A DNA stretch of 64,000 bases from Parapedobacter flavus (GCF_035818675.1 NZ_JAYKZZ010000017.1:124001-188000); one strand, 5' to 3'. Shown: positions 9,048-19,360, counted from the first letter of the stretch. Program-made: numbers and translations. Notes: a model not told the origin generated them from the letters alone.

Positions 9048-10439
9048 ATGGCGACATACAACTTACAACTGCCCCGGATGGGAGAAAGCGTATCGGAAGC
9101 GACGATCGTCAAATGGCTGAAACAACCGGGCGATCGCATCGAAGAGGATGAGTCGATCCTGGAAGTAGCCACAGACAAAGTGGACTCCGATGTACCCGCA
9201 CCGGTTTCGGGTACACTCAAAGCCCAGCTTTTTACCGAGAATTCGGTGGCACAGGTTGGCGATGTCATCGCTACGCTCGAAGTAGAGGAAGCCGATGCCA
9301 ATGGAACCGTCGAAACTGTATCACCCGTTGTTTCCGATACCATCGAAGCAGAGGAAATCCCAGGTATAGATCAATTGCAAGATAACGAAACAACAACATC
9401 CTCATCCTCGCCTTCAAAAGACGGCGCTAGCAAATTCTACTCGCCCCTGGTGAAGAATATCGCAGCAGAAGAAGGTATGAGCACCCAGGAGCTCGATAGC
9501 ATCCCCGGAACCGGGAATGAGGGTAGGGTAACCAAGCAAGACGTGCTCGATTACCTGACTTGGAAAAACGACCCGGATGGACCATCTACCTACGGAAGTC
9601 TAACGCGATCTACAGAAGTTATCTTCTCGCAACCGCCACCGGAATCAGAAAACACCTCTAATGACACTGCTCCGGAACGATCGATCAGTGACACACCACC
9701 GGAAACATCAATTACCATTCCCATAGCCCCTCAAGACGAAATCATCGAGATGGACCGTATGCGCCGATTGATTGCGGACCATATGGTAAAAAGCGTCCAG
9801 ACGTCACCACATGTATGCTCCTTCGTGGAGGCCGATGTGACCAACCTCGTCAATTGGCGCAACAAGATAAAGGGAGCCTATGAAAAACGCGAAGGCGAAA
9901 AAATCACGCTCACCCCGATATTCATCGAAGCCGTGAGCAAGGCCCTCCGCGACTTCCCAATGGTCAATGTTTCCGTCAATGGTACGCAAATTATCAAAAA
10001 ACGGCATATCAATATCGGCATGGCGGCAGCGCTTCCGTCGGGTAACCTCATTGTACCGGTGATCAAAAATGCCGACCAGCTAAGTTTGGTTGGACTGGGC
10101 AAAGCGGTAAATGACCTGGCTAACCGTGCGCGTAATAACAAACTACGCCCCGACGACACGCAAGGCGGTACGTTCACCCTGACTAACATCGGTGCATTTG
10201 GCAACATCATGGGTACGCCCATCATCAACCAGCCACAGGTGGCGATACTGGCAGTAGGCATGATCACCAAGAAACCTGCGGTAATTGAAACGGAACATGG
10301 CGACATGATCGGTATCCGCCACATGATGTACTTGTCGCTTTCTTACGACCATCGTGTAGTTGATGGGGCATTGGGTGGCCGCTTTGTGAAACGTGTAGCT
10401 GATTACCTGGAAAACTGGGATGTGAACCGGGAGGTTTGA
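9048..10439 (+). CDS. Dihydrolipoamide acyltransferase (E2) of a 2-oxoacid dehydrogenase complex
   Basis: A 463-residue E2 core enzyme. The lipoyl domain (residues 1-80) has its lipoylated Lys44 in EVATDKVDSDVPAP. After a Ser/Thr/Pro linker, the peripheral-subunit-binding domain lies at about 127-168 (YSPLVKNIAAEEG, EGRVTKQDVLDYL). A second long linker leads to the catalytic domain with His435 and Asp439 in SYDHRVVDG. It transfers acyl groups from E1 to CoA. It stands alone here: E1 and E3 are not adjacent, so substrate (branched-chain, pyruvate or 2-oxoglutarate) cannot be fixed from context. It ends tail-to-tail with the MATE gene after 25 bases. Confidence 0.9.
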   Translation: MATYNLQLPRMGESVSEATIVKWLKQPGDRIEEDESILEVATDKVDSDVPAPVSGTLKAQLFTENSVAQVGDVIATLEVEEADANGTVETVSPVVSDTIEAEEIPGIDQLQDNETTTSSSSPSKDGASKFYSPLVKNIAAEEGMSTQELDSIPGTGNEGRVTKQDVLDYLTWKNDPDGPSTYGSLTRSTEVIFSQPPPESENTSNDTAPERSISDTPPETSITIPIAPQDEIIEMDRMRRLIADHMVKSVQTSPHVCSFVEADVTNLVNWRNKIKGAYEKREGEKITLTPIFIEAVSKALRDFPMVNVSVNGTQIIKKRHINIGMAAALPSGNLIVPVIKNADQLSLVGLGKAVNDLANRARNNKLRPDDTQGGTFTLTNIGAFGNIMGTPIINQPQVAILAVGMITKKPAVIETEHGDMIGIRHMMYLSLSYDHRVVDGALGGRFVKRVADYLENWDVNREV

Positions 10440-10464
10440 TGTGACGATTTCAAGATGTGACGAT

Positions 10465-11820
10465 TCAACGCGAATCAACATCGGAAATAACGCTCCGGTA
10501 ACGGAAATATAAGAGTAAGGACGACGTGAGCAGACCCAGTGTAAGTCCGCACCAAATACCTAACACCCCGAAGCCGAGCACGATACCCAGCAGATAAGCC
10601 ACCGGCAGTCCGATGAGCCAATAGGCCACAAATGTAATCAGTGTAGGGATATTCACATCGCCGACGCCCCGCAATACGCCCAACCCCACTACCTGCGTAC
10701 CATCAAACAGCTGAAACAACCCCGCGATGATGAGCAGCTGCGCAGCGATGCCGATAACAACCGTATCTTTTGTGAAAATCCAGGGCAGGTACTGGTTCAG
10801 CAGCGCAAACAGCAATGCGCTTACTCCCATCAAGAGTAGCACGATGTGGTAACTGGAAATTGCAAACCGCCGTAAGCGGAAAAAATTCCGTTGGCCGAAG
10901 CTATTTCCCGTCTTGATGGTGGCCGCAGCCGCAACACCACTCGCCATCATATACGTCAGCGCCGCCAGGGTAATTGCAACCTGGTGCGCCGCTTGCTCAT
11001 GGGCACCGATCGTTCCCGCAATGACGGCAGCACCGGCAAACGCCCCCACTTCAAACACGTATTGCATAGCTACCGGGGCACCGATTTTCAAAATCGAACG
11101 GCAGCGTGGTAAATCCAGGTAAAATAACCTGAACCGTTCCAAATACCGGTTGAAGTTGACCGACCGGAATACATAGAAACCCATTACCGCAGCCATTAAG
11201 CAACGGTCTATCAAGGTGGCATACCCTACCCCACTCACGCCCATTGGCGCCACACCAAACATGCCTTTCACGAAAACGATGGCCAACACCACGTTGAGTA
11301 CATTCCCCCATATGGTGATGCGCATGGCCTCCTTGGTAAACCCCAACCCTTCTGCAAATTGCTTGAACGCACTGAAAACCATCAACGGTACAATGGATAA
11401 GCTTAAGATAAACAGGTATGGTTTCGCTTCATGCACCACGGCCGGGTCCTGGTCGAGGTGGTCAATGGCGGCCATCGACCCGAAATACACCAAACAGAAC
11501 AGTCCGATACCCGTAAACAGGTTGATCCATATGCTGTTGGATAGCAGAGCGCCGCATTCCACATGGTTTTTGCGACCGTTTTCTTGTGCAATTAGCGGTG
11601 TCAGCCCATAGGCAATGCCCAAGCCCATGACCATCACAATCATAAATATGCTATGCACTAACGATACGGCAGCAAGGGGGATGGTGCCGGCAAAATGGCC
11701 CACCACAATACTATCGGCCACTTGGACCAACATGTGGCCCAATTGCGAAATCACTACCGGACCGGCCAGTACCAACGTACTGACGTAATAGGGTTTGTAT
11801 CGTTTCAATTGCCAGCCCAT
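10465..11820 (-). CDS. MATE family multidrug/cation efflux transporter
   Basis: A 451-residue membrane protein with about twelve hydrophobic helices in two related halves, as in NorM-type MATE exporters. The opening LAGPVVISQLGHMLVQVADSI and the later internal repeat (ILKIGAPVAMQYVFEVGAF) are characteristic. MATE pumps expel cationic drugs or metabolites using Na+ or H+ gradients. It is a single gene with its own predicted -7 box upstream. Confidence 0.92.
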   Translation of the reverse strand: MGWQLKRYKPYYVSTLVLAGPVVISQLGHMLVQVADSIVVGHFAGTIPLAAVSLVHSIFMIVMVMGLGIAYGLTPLIAQENGRKNHVECGALLSNSIWINLFTGIGLFCLVYFGSMAAIDHLDQDPAVVHEAKPYLFILSLSIVPLMVFSAFKQFAEGLGFTKEAMRITIWGNVLNVVLAIVFVKGMFGVAPMGVSGVGYATLIDRCLMAAVMGFYVFRSVNFNRYLERFRLFYLDLPRCRSILKIGAPVAMQYVFEVGAFAGAAVIAGTIGAHEQAAHQVAITLAALTYMMASGVAAAATIKTGNSFGQRNFFRLRRFAISSYHIVLLLMGVSALLFALLNQYLPWIFTKDTVVIGIAAQLLIIAGLFQLFDGTQVVGLGVLRGVGDVNIPTLITFVAYWLIGLPVAYLLGIVLGFGVLGIWCGLTLGLLTSSLLLYFRYRSVISDVDSR

Positions 11821-11849
11821 GCCTGCTTTGATTTGCGTTTTTGGAGCGC

Positions 11850-11857
11850 CAAAGGTA
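11850..11857 (-). promoter_or_regulatory. -7 element of the MATE gene
   Basis: On the minus strand TACCTTTG matches TAnnTTTG, 29 bases upstream of the ATG at 11820. No -33 TTG is visible at the usual distance. Confidence 0.4.
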
Positions 11858-11995
11858 CAACATTGTCCGTAAAAAAAGCTCCGAGAGCCTTGCGTGAAGT
11901 GGCTTTTTAACCAATTATATGCGGAAAAACAAGGCGACCCATGGATATAAAAAAATTTACCCCTACCTTAGCGGATGGAAAATTGAGCTATTGTT

Positions 11996-12472
11996 ATGTT
12001 GAGTACAGTAATTGCATTCTTAAACATTGGAACGAGTGAGATGATGCTCATCGTATTCGTGGCCTTGCTATTATTCGGTGGTAAAAAGCTTCCGGAATTG
12101 GCACGCGGGCTGGGCCGTGGCATACGTGAATTTAAAGATGCTTCGGAAACCATCAAGCGCGACATCAGCGACCAAATCAACAACTTCGAGAAGGATCTGG
12201 ATGTGAAGGATGCTATTGACGTGAAGGATGTTATTGTGGAAGACCACGAGCCGAAGAAGCTGAATGAGAATAACCCCACGGCACCCGCGGGAACGTACCA
12301 GCATAACCCCGACCCCAGTCGTGAGCCCGACTACTACGGCAGCGAGGGACCCTATTACCACAACGACCACAACGCTGGCGAAAATGCGGAGGTAAGTACT
12401 GACAGCAACAATACATCATCCGCACCGGAGAAAAACCCACAACAACCGGTTAGTGAAGAAAAGAACCCCTAA
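11996..12472 (+). CDS. tatA: TatA/TatB-type twin-arginine translocase subunit
   Basis: A 158-residue protein with the TatA/B layout: a short N-terminal membrane helix (SEMMLIVFVALLLFGGKKLP), the FGGKKLPELARGLGRG hinge, an amphipathic helix (residues about 25-60), then a long acidic, Pro/Asn-rich disordered tail. It would form the channel-like component for export of folded Tat substrates. A Tat-like signal is seen on the TIM-barrel protein at 35007-35909. The tail is longer than in short TatA proteins. tex follows after 6 bases. Confidence 0.88.
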   Translation: MLSTVIAFLNIGTSEMMLIVFVALLLFGGKKLPELARGLGRGIREFKDASETIKRDISDQINNFEKDLDVKDAIDVKDVIVEDHEPKKLNENNPTAPAGTYQHNPDPSREPDYYGSEGPYYHNDHNAGENAEVSTDSNNTSSAPEKNPQQPVSEEKNP

Positions 12473-12478
12473 GGGAAT

Positions 12479-14743
12479 ATGAGCCATCACATCCGTATTG
12501 GCCAAGAACTTGCGTTGTCGGCACGGCAGGTAAGTACAGCCATTTCGCTCCTCGATGACGGAGCCACCATCCCATTTATATCCCGCTATCGCAAAGAGAT
12601 GACGGGTAGCCTCGACGAAGTACAACTCGCCCAAATACGCGATCGCCTCCACCAGTTGCGCGAACTCGACAAGCGTCGGGAGGCTATTCTCAAATCGCTA
12701 GTCGACCAAGGTAAGCTGACTTCCGAATTGGAGGAAAAGGTACGAGCTGCCGAAACGATGGCTGCGCTGGAAGATATTTACCTCCCCTATCGGCCGAAAC
12801 GGAAAACCCGTGCTAGTGTAGCGCGCGATCGCGGTTTAGAGCCTCTTGCTCAGCTGGTGATGCGCCAAGACGGTACGGACGTCCGCGAAGCCGCCAGTGC
12901 ATACGTAGACGACGCAAAATCGGTAAACGATGTGGAAGACGCATTGGCTGGAGCCCGCGATATCATTGCGGAAACCATTGCCGAAGACGCCGCAATACGA
13001 GCCAAAACACGGCAGGTCTTTCTAGAAAAAGGAACGTTCGCAGCCCGGGTGGTGCCCGGCAAAGAGGAAGAGGCATTAAAGTACAAGGATTACCACGAGT
13101 GGACGGAGCCACTGAAAACAGCCCCCTCCCACCGCATACTGGCCATGCGCCGTGGCGAAAAAGAAGAGCTGCTCTACTTGGATATCGAAGTACCCGAGAC
13201 CGACGTGCTCCCTTTATTGGACAATGCCTACGTTAAAGGTGCAGGCGAAGCCAGTACACAGGTGCGTATGGCCATGCTCGATGGATACAAGCGGCTCCTC
13301 AAACCGGCCATGGAAACCGAGGTACGTATGCTTACACGCCAACGTGCCGACGAGGAGGCTATACGGGTATTCGCCGGCAACGTAAGGCAATTGCTATTGG
13401 CAGCCCCGCTGGGGCAGAAACGCCTCATGGCCATCGACCCCGGCTTCCGCACCGGCTGCAAAACCGTTTGTCTTGACGAACAGGGCGCATTGCTCGAAAA
13501 CACGACGCTGTTCCTCCATACCGGTACCGGGGGAGCTGAACAGGCCGCTAAAACCATCCACACGCTGATCGAAAAGCACCAGTTGCAGGCAATCGCCATT
13601 GGTAATGGCACGGCCGGACGTGAAACAGAAGCCTTTGTGCGTAAGCTGGACATCCCCAACGTTGCCGTGGTGATGGTGAACGAAAGCGGAGCCTCTATCT
13701 ATTCGGCTTCCGATACCGCCCGAGCCGAATTTCCCGACCATGATGTCACCGTTCGCGGTGCCGTATCCATTGGCCGCCGGCTCATGGACCCGTTGGCCGA
13801 ACTGGTCAAAATAGACCCGAAGTCCATCGGCGTGGGCCAGTATCAGCACGATGTTGACCAATCGAAGTTACAGCACTCGCTAGATGACACCGTTGTCAGC
13901 TGTGTCAACGCTGTGGGGGTCGAACTCAATACCGCTTCCAAAGAAATCCTATCCTACATCTCCGGTCTGGGACCATCACTGGCGCAGCAAATCATCAACT
14001 TCCGCCAGGCGCACGGCGCATTCCGCAACCGCGAATCGCTGAAGCAGGTGCCACGGCTCGGCGAAAAAGCCTTTGAACAGGCTGCGGGTTTCCTGCGGAT
14101 ACGCAACGCACAGAATCCACTAGATGCCAGCGCAGTCCATCCCGAGCGTTACGCTTTGGTTGCCCAAATGGCTGCTGATCTGGGCTGCGAGGTGGCTGAC
14201 CTACTACGCGACGAGCATCGCCGTAAACAGATTGAGCTAAAGAAATACGTCAGCGAACATGTGGGTATGCCCACGCTGCACGACATCCTGGCCGAGCTGG
14301 CCAAGCCGGGGCGGGACCCGCGCGAGCAATTCGAGCCCTTTTCGTTTACAGAAGGTGTAAACCGTGTTGCCGACCTCCGTATTGGCATGCGCCTACCGGG
14401 TATCGTCACGAACATCACCAACTTCGGCGCTTTTGTAGATATCGGCGTACACCAAGACGGGCTGGTACACCTCAGCCAACTGGCCAACCGCTTTGTAAAA
14501 GATCCCAACGAATTGATAAAAGTTCAGCAGAAGGTGATGGTAACGGTTACCGAAGTAGACGAGAAACGCAACCGGATAAGCCTCTCCATGAAAACGGAAG
14601 AGCGTCCTGCAGCCAAACAAAACGAACGTCCCAAGAAACAAAACGAACGTCCGAAAAAGCAGCGCAAGCCTACTAAAGCACGCCAAGCGGAAACCGACAT
14701 GGCCGCTAAACTAGCGGCATTGAAAAGTAAATTTGGGTCCTAA
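12479..14743 (+). CDS. tex: Tex-like S1 RNA-binding transcription accessory protein
   Basis: A 754-residue cytoplasmic Tex/YhgF homologue: helical N-terminal region, YqgF/RuvC-like domain (about 320-450, LMAIDPGFRTGCK), helix-hairpin-helix motifs (about 490-560, GLGPSLAQQIINFR), and a C-terminal S1 domain (about 640-712, GIVTNITNFGAFVDIG). Tex proteins bind nucleic acid and associate with transcription complexes. A basic tail with two direct repeats of NERPKK follows the S1 domain. Its TAA stop interlocks with the TAG stop of the convergent cysM, leaving no room for a terminator between them. Confidence 0.95.
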   Translation: MSHHIRIGQELALSARQVSTAISLLDDGATIPFISRYRKEMTGSLDEVQLAQIRDRLHQLRELDKRREAILKSLVDQGKLTSELEEKVRAAETMAALEDIYLPYRPKRKTRASVARDRGLEPLAQLVMRQDGTDVREAASAYVDDAKSVNDVEDALAGARDIIAETIAEDAAIRAKTRQVFLEKGTFAARVVPGKEEEALKYKDYHEWTEPLKTAPSHRILAMRRGEKEELLYLDIEVPETDVLPLLDNAYVKGAGEASTQVRMAMLDGYKRLLKPAMETEVRMLTRQRADEEAIRVFAGNVRQLLLAAPLGQKRLMAIDPGFRTGCKTVCLDEQGALLENTTLFLHTGTGGAEQAAKTIHTLIEKHQLQAIAIGNGTAGRETEAFVRKLDIPNVAVVMVNESGASIYSASDTARAEFPDHDVTVRGAVSIGRRLMDPLAELVKIDPKSIGVGQYQHDVDQSKLQHSLDDTVVSCVNAVGVELNTASKEILSYISGLGPSLAQQIINFRQAHGAFRNRESLKQVPRLGEKAFEQAAGFLRIRNAQNPLDASAVHPERYALVAQMAADLGCEVADLLRDEHRRKQIELKKYVSEHVGMPTLHDILAELAKPGRDPREQFEPFSFTEGVNRVADLRIGMRLPGIVTNITNFGAFVDIGVHQDGLVHLSQLANRFVKDPNELIKVQQKVMVTVTEVDEKRNRISLSMKTEERPAAKQNERPKKQNERPKKQRKPTKARQAETDMAAKLAALKSKFGS

Positions 14744-15612
14744 CCGAACAAGTCACTAGAAAGGTAACGGTCGCCACGGTCGCACGCGATAAACACAATG
14801 ACGCCCGAGTCTAGTTCGGTGGCTAGCCGCACCGCGCATGCCATTGCACCGCCGCTGCTCATCCCCGCAAATATCCCCTCCTCCCGCGCCAATTGCCGCG
14901 CCGCTGCTGTTGCATCTGCTTGCGAAACATCCATCACGCGATCGACCCGCTGGGCGTCGTAGATTTTAGGCAGGTATTCGGTCGGCCAGCGACGGATACC
15001 TGGAATAGACGACCCCTCCAGCGGCTGGCAGCCCACGATTTGCACCGCTGGATTCTGTTCTTTCAAGAACATCGAATTGCCCATAATACTGCCTGTTGTA
15101 CCCATGGCACTCACAAAGTGGGTGATTCCGCCTTCCGTGTCGCGCCAGATCTCCGGCCCCGTGGTTTGGTAATGGGCAAGGTAGTTGTCGGGGTTCGCAA
15201 ATTGGTTGAACACATAATAATCGGGACCGGCTCCCTTTTCTTCGGCATAATCACGGCATGCCTCAATAGTATCCAACAGCGTTACCTTTGCTCCGTAGGC
15301 TTCCATGGTGAGCGTTCGCTCCCGTGTGGAACTCGATGGCATCACCAACTCGATAGACAACCCGAAAACCCGCGCCATCATGGCCAACGCAATACCTGTA
15401 TTACCGCTAGTAGCTTCGATGAGTTTCGTTTCCGGGGTAATATCGCCCCGGTCTATCGCACTTCGTATCATATGGAGCGCTGCACGATCTTTCACGCTCC
15501 CCCCCGGATTGGTACCCTCCAATTTAACGTAAATCGTCACTTCCGGGTTGGGGTTTAGTTTCTCAAGTTTTACCATTGGGGTATTTCCCACGCAATCAAT
15601 CAATGTATGCAT
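14740..15612 (-). CDS. cysM: Cysteine synthase (O-acetylserine sulfhydrylase), CysM type
   Basis: A 290-residue PLP enzyme that makes cysteine from O-acetylserine and sulfide or thiosulfate. The PLP-binding Lys41 sits in PGGSVKDRA, and the phosphate and substrate loops are EATSGNTGIA and SAMGTTGSIMG. PGIRRWPTEYLP resembles CysM rather than CysK, so CysM is preferred but not proven. It lies 3 bases downstream of cysE, so donor and acceptor steps of cysteine synthesis are coupled in one operon. Its stop overlaps the stop of tex on the other strand. Confidence 0.92.
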   Translation of the reverse strand: MHTLIDCVGNTPMVKLEKLNPNPEVTIYVKLEGTNPGGSVKDRAALHMIRSAIDRGDITPETKLIEATSGNTGIALAMMARVFGLSIELVMPSSSTRERTLTMEAYGAKVTLLDTIEACRDYAEEKGAGPDYYVFNQFANPDNYLAHYQTTGPEIWRDTEGGITHFVSAMGTTGSIMGNSMFLKEQNPAVQIVGCQPLEGSSIPGIRRWPTEYLPKIYDAQRVDRVMDVSQADATAAARQLAREEGIFAGMSSGGAMACAVRLATELDSGVIVFIACDRGDRYLSSDLFG

Positions 15613-15615
15613 AGC

Positions 15616-16440
15616 CTAATGTATTGCCTTTGAGTCTACAATTTTCACGGTAGGTTGGTGATAAACCGTCGAGTAAGGTGGTATGCTAGAGGTAAGCCAA
15701 ACATTTCCACCGATGACACTGTCGTGCCCGATGACGGTATCTCCACCCAAAATCGTTGCACCGGCATAAATCACCACATGGTCCTCAATAGTGGGGTGGC
15801 GCCTGGTATTCGCCAAAATTTTCTCCACGCTCATGGCCCCCAAGGTAACCCCCTGATACACTTTCACCTGATTACCTATCACGGCCGTTTCGCCGATCAC
15901 CACGCCCGTACCGTGGTCGATGCAGAAGTATTCGCCGATGGTAGCTGCAGGGTGGATGTCTATACCGGTTTGCGAATGGGCATATTCCGTCAGTATCCGT
16001 GGTAAAAGCGGCACTTCGAGGTCCATCAGGGCATGGGCCAAGCGATACAATGCAATGGCCAGGAATCCAGGATAGGTACGGATCACCTCGAAGGTGCTGG
16101 TAGCCGCCGGGTCCCCTTCGAATAACGCCACGGAATCGGTGTACATAACCCGTTGCAGTTCGGGCAAAGCCGTGTAAAAACGTCCGGTAACCTTCTCGTG
16201 ATTGCATGCTTCACACGCCTTTGTGCGGTTGAGAATGTTGAGCAGGTCTGCCTCCGATTGGCCAAACTGCACCTTAAGTTGCTCCACGTCTCGGTTGGGA
16301 TGGGTTTGCCGTTCAGGAAAAAGCAAATCCAACAGGTGCAATGCCCATTCGGCAATCACACCGTTGGGCGGCACGTCCGCGATTTCCCTTTGTTTATCGT
16401 ATAGTCGTTGAAAAAACGCTTCGTTCATCGTATCCGTCAT
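15616..16440 (-). CDS. cysE: Serine O-acetyltransferase (CysE/EpsC type)
   Basis: A 274-residue enzyme that acetylates L-serine with acetyl-CoA, the first step of cysteine synthesis. A helical N-terminal region is followed by a left-handed beta-helix of hexapeptide repeats (HPAATIGEYFCIDHGTGVVI, then VKVYQGVTLGA) carrying the catalytic His/Asp pair. It is the first gene of the cysE-cysM pair and probably controls flux through cysteine feedback, as in the family generally. Two start codons four codons apart (MTDTMNEAF) are possible. Confidence 0.93.
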   Translation of the reverse strand: MTDTMNEAFFQRLYDKQREIADVPPNGVIAEWALHLLDLLFPERQTHPNRDVEQLKVQFGQSEADLLNILNRTKACEACNHEKVTGRFYTALPELQRVMYTDSVALFEGDPAATSTFEVIRTYPGFLAIALYRLAHALMDLEVPLLPRILTEYAHSQTGIDIHPAATIGEYFCIDHGTGVVIGETAVIGNQVKVYQGVTLGAMSVEKILANTRRHPTIEDHVVIYAGATILGGDTVIGHDSVIGGNVWLTSSIPPYSTVYHQPTVKIVDSKAIH

Positions 16441-16531
16441 TAATCGTTTCTGTTATGATAAGTGGCAACTAAGGACGTAAATTATTTGCATGTTGGCAAC
16501 AATATCCATTTTTTAAATGACGGCAACAGCA

Positions 16532-19252
16532 TCATGATTTTTTCGACGGATATTTTTGCAGGCGAATATTTAACGAGACCATAAAATACCTTGCCAACCG
16601 GTTATTGCGCATAAACAGTGCGTCAGAGCCCATAATTTCATGGGTTACACCCGTATTCTGGTTAAACAAGTCAAAGCCCTGAAACCGGAGCAGCGCCATC
16701 TTGTTGGGTAAAAACGTACATTCGAGGTAGGCATTGAGCAATGTGGGGTTTACATTCACAAAACTACTGTAGCCGCTGTTGAGCCGATGCGATAAATCAA
16801 ATCCGAATGCCCAGTTGTCCGAAAGATAGCCCTTCGCGGCCAGTCCTACCAGAAATGAGTTGGCATTGATGCCCTCGCTGTTACGCAGCGAATAACGGGT
16901 GTGGTTAAACGTGTAGCCGGTGTTCAATTCAGTTTCAATAATATCTTCAAGCATAAATCGCATTTGGATCGCTTGCGAGTAAATGAAATTACGTCCATAA
17001 TTTTTTTCCTCGTTGATATACGATATGTTGTTCACATAGTCGGTGGTACCATTGAGATTCAGCTGGAAATCTCCATTGATGATCGGCGTACTGAACATAT
17101 AATAGCCCCTGGCGTCAAAATAACCACTGGAATTACGGAAACTGGTTTCCTGCACCGTACCGTTGGGATTCGACCTGCTGGTTACGATTTTGTTCTGTAT
17201 CTTATTGAAGGCCAGCTGGGCCTCGAAGAACTGGTTCTTGCCCATTTTAATTTGCCGGAAGCGGGTGGTCAACCGGTTGACGAACTCCGCTTTCAAATCG
17301 GCGTTCCCAATGATAATATTCTGTGAGTTGGTAAGGTTACGGATAGGCTGTATCTGCGAAAAGTTCGGTTGGTTGTTGGTACCCAAATATTCGACAGACA
17401 GTTCGCTCTCCTCACTGATACGGAACCGGAAGCCCGCGCTCGGGATGATATTGACATTTCGGTGCTGAATCAACGTATCCGCATGGAGCATGTGGCCTTG
17501 CAGCAGCAACGGTTGTACCGCAAACCCCAGCGTATATTTAAACCGCGTGTTCTGTTCCATTTGGTAATTCAGGCCCACCCGGTTGCTTTCGAAGAAATAG
17601 GAGTAGTCTACGCCCAGCGAATCGACAAACATTTCTTCGTTGGTATCCCATACGCTCCTGCGGCTGTCTATTGCCGTGTAGTTGTACTCATAATTGACCT
17701 CCAATATACTCGATTTGTCAATTGGTTCCACAAAAGAGGCCTTGAGCCGCCCTATGCGACTTTGGTTGTCACTGTTTATCTGCTGGACAAGGTAATACGC
17801 ATCATCTTGAATGGGTTGTCCCGAATGCGCATTCATGCTCTCAAAATAATCATTTACGTCTTCCAACTTATCCTCTCTGGCATACTTACCCTGCATGTTG
17901 AGTACGAATTTCCTGCCGGGCTTATGAAACATCCGGGAATACAGGACGTCCATATCAAAATTGGGCGTCGACACCTCATCCGTAGCGTGGTACACCCGCT
18001 CGCTCACGATGTTGCGGTTTTTAATGGTATCGTTGCTATGGTTGGTGGTATTGACGGTACGATACGTCAGGTTCGGGCTTATTTTCAAATAGTTCCGGCT
18101 ATCCAACTGGGCTTCTATATCCCAGGCCATCAAATGGTTGATGTTATCCGTAACGAGCTCCCGCTCTTCCTGGTTGATGATTTCGTAAAAATCGAAGTGG
18201 CTCGTCAACACCGACTGACCGATGGTATGGTTTTTTCTATTCGTGTAGGTGTACCTGCCATAAACGCTTACCTTGTCGGATAAATCATCGGAGTAACTAA
18301 CACTGGCCGAATTGGTGGTATTCACGCCGTCTACGGGATCTGTCATGCCCGTAAGGTCCATGCTTCCCCGGTCGCGCGTACCTGCACCACTCGGCACCCC
18401 ATAGCTAAAGAGGCTGGTATTGGTATTGTTAAACGAGCCCAAAACGGAAAACTCTTGCCCATCATTGAAGTTATTCAGCCCCATACTCCCGATGTAGCGC
18501 TTTTCCGTACCGCCACCGCCCGTTACCTGGCCAAATAGGATCCGCTTGCTGTCCTCTTTCAACACAATGTTGAGTATTTTCTCCGATTCGGTGTCTTTTA
18601 CACCCGTGGTGTTGGCCATGTCGCCATAATAATCAATCACCTGTACGGACAGGATGAACCCCGCGGGGAGATTGCGGGTTGCCGTTGGCACGTCGCCGCC
18701 GAAGAAATTCTTGCCGTCTACCTGCACGCGGCTGATGAGTTTCCCTTGTGCGAAGACCTTACCATCCCGCCTTACTTGCATGTTGGGAAGTAGTTTCAAT
18801 GCCTCTTCCAACAACGCGTTTTCCCGGATGTTATAGGCTTCCAGGTTATACTGTATTGTATCTTCCTTGAGGACGATCGGTTGCACCCTATTAATGACAA
18901 TCTCCGCCAATAGTGTTCGCTGGGGTGGCAGCACGGTTGGCAACAGCTGCATGGTTGTACTCGGAAAATTATTGGCATAAGTGCGGTCTAATATTTTGTG
19001 CCCGATCATGCTAAAGCTCAACCTGAACTCGGGGCCAATGATATCGGAAAAGCTAAACTGGCCATGATCGTTGGTTACGGATAGCATCGTATCCAATATG
19101 GTGGTTAATCGCACATTGACGCCAACCAACGGCGTACCCGCCGTATCGATAACAAGGCCGCTTATTTCCTTTCGTTGATGCTGTGTGAAAGCCTGCAACG
19201 ATACAAAAAGGAAGGCAAAAACGAGGAGCTTATGTGGTGCTATCGATGGCAA
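16532..19252 (-). CDS. TonB-receptor-like outer-membrane beta-barrel protein with carboxypeptidase-regulatory domain
   Basis: A 906-residue outer-membrane protein. It appears to begin with TTG at 19252, because an in-frame stop lies about 24 bases upstream and no ATG precedes the signal peptide (LLVFAFLFVSLQAFTQ). Residues about 28-110 form a CarboxypepD_reg-like domain (GLVIDTAGTPLVGVNVRL), residues about 130-240 resemble a plug (QVRRDGKVFAQGKLISRVQV), and the rest is an outer-membrane beta-barrel of the CarboxypepD_reg plus barrel family. A classical TonB box is not obvious. The substrate is unknown and no partner lipoprotein is adjacent. Confidence 0.82.
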   Translation of the reverse strand: MPSIAPHKLLVFAFLFVSLQAFTQHQRKEISGLVIDTAGTPLVGVNVRLTTILDTMLSVTNDHGQFSFSDIIGPEFRLSFSMIGHKILDRTYANNFPSTTMQLLPTVLPPQRTLLAEIVINRVQPIVLKEDTIQYNLEAYNIRENALLEEALKLLPNMQVRRDGKVFAQGKLISRVQVDGKNFFGGDVPTATRNLPAGFILSVQVIDYYGDMANTTGVKDTESEKILNIVLKEDSKRILFGQVTGGGGTEKRYIGSMGLNNFNDGQEFSVLGSFNNTNTSLFSYGVPSGAGTRDRGSMDLTGMTDPVDGVNTTNSASVSYSDDLSDKVSVYGRYTYTNRKNHTIGQSVLTSHFDFYEIINQEERELVTDNINHLMAWDIEAQLDSRNYLKISPNLTYRTVNTTNHSNDTIKNRNIVSERVYHATDEVSTPNFDMDVLYSRMFHKPGRKFVLNMQGKYAREDKLEDVNDYFESMNAHSGQPIQDDAYYLVQQINSDNQSRIGRLKASFVEPIDKSSILEVNYEYNYTAIDSRRSVWDTNEEMFVDSLGVDYSYFFESNRVGLNYQMEQNTRFKYTLGFAVQPLLLQGHMLHADTLIQHRNVNIIPSAGFRFRISEESELSVEYLGTNNQPNFSQIQPIRNLTNSQNIIIGNADLKAEFVNRLTTRFRQIKMGKNQFFEAQLAFNKIQNKIVTSRSNPNGTVQETSFRNSSGYFDARGYYMFSTPIINGDFQLNLNGTTDYVNNISYINEEKNYGRNFIYSQAIQMRFMLEDIIETELNTGYTFNHTRYSLRNSEGINANSFLVGLAAKGYLSDNWAFGFDLSHRLNSGYSSFVNVNPTLLNAYLECTFLPNKMALLRFQGFDLFNQNTGVTHEIMGSDALFMRNNRLARYFMVSLNIRLQKYPSKKS

Positions 19253-19360
19253 CTTTTCGTAACAATAAATGAATCAGACGTGGATTACGTGGATACAAAC
19301 AACAATCCCCGCCCCACCCTTTATAAAGAACGAAAGATAGTACATAATCCGTATGTGTGC

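Noticed and set aside
17369..18283. 304-codon plus-strand frame opposite the TonB-receptor-like gene
   Set aside because: Shadow of the real minus-strand gene, which has a signal peptide and family domains.
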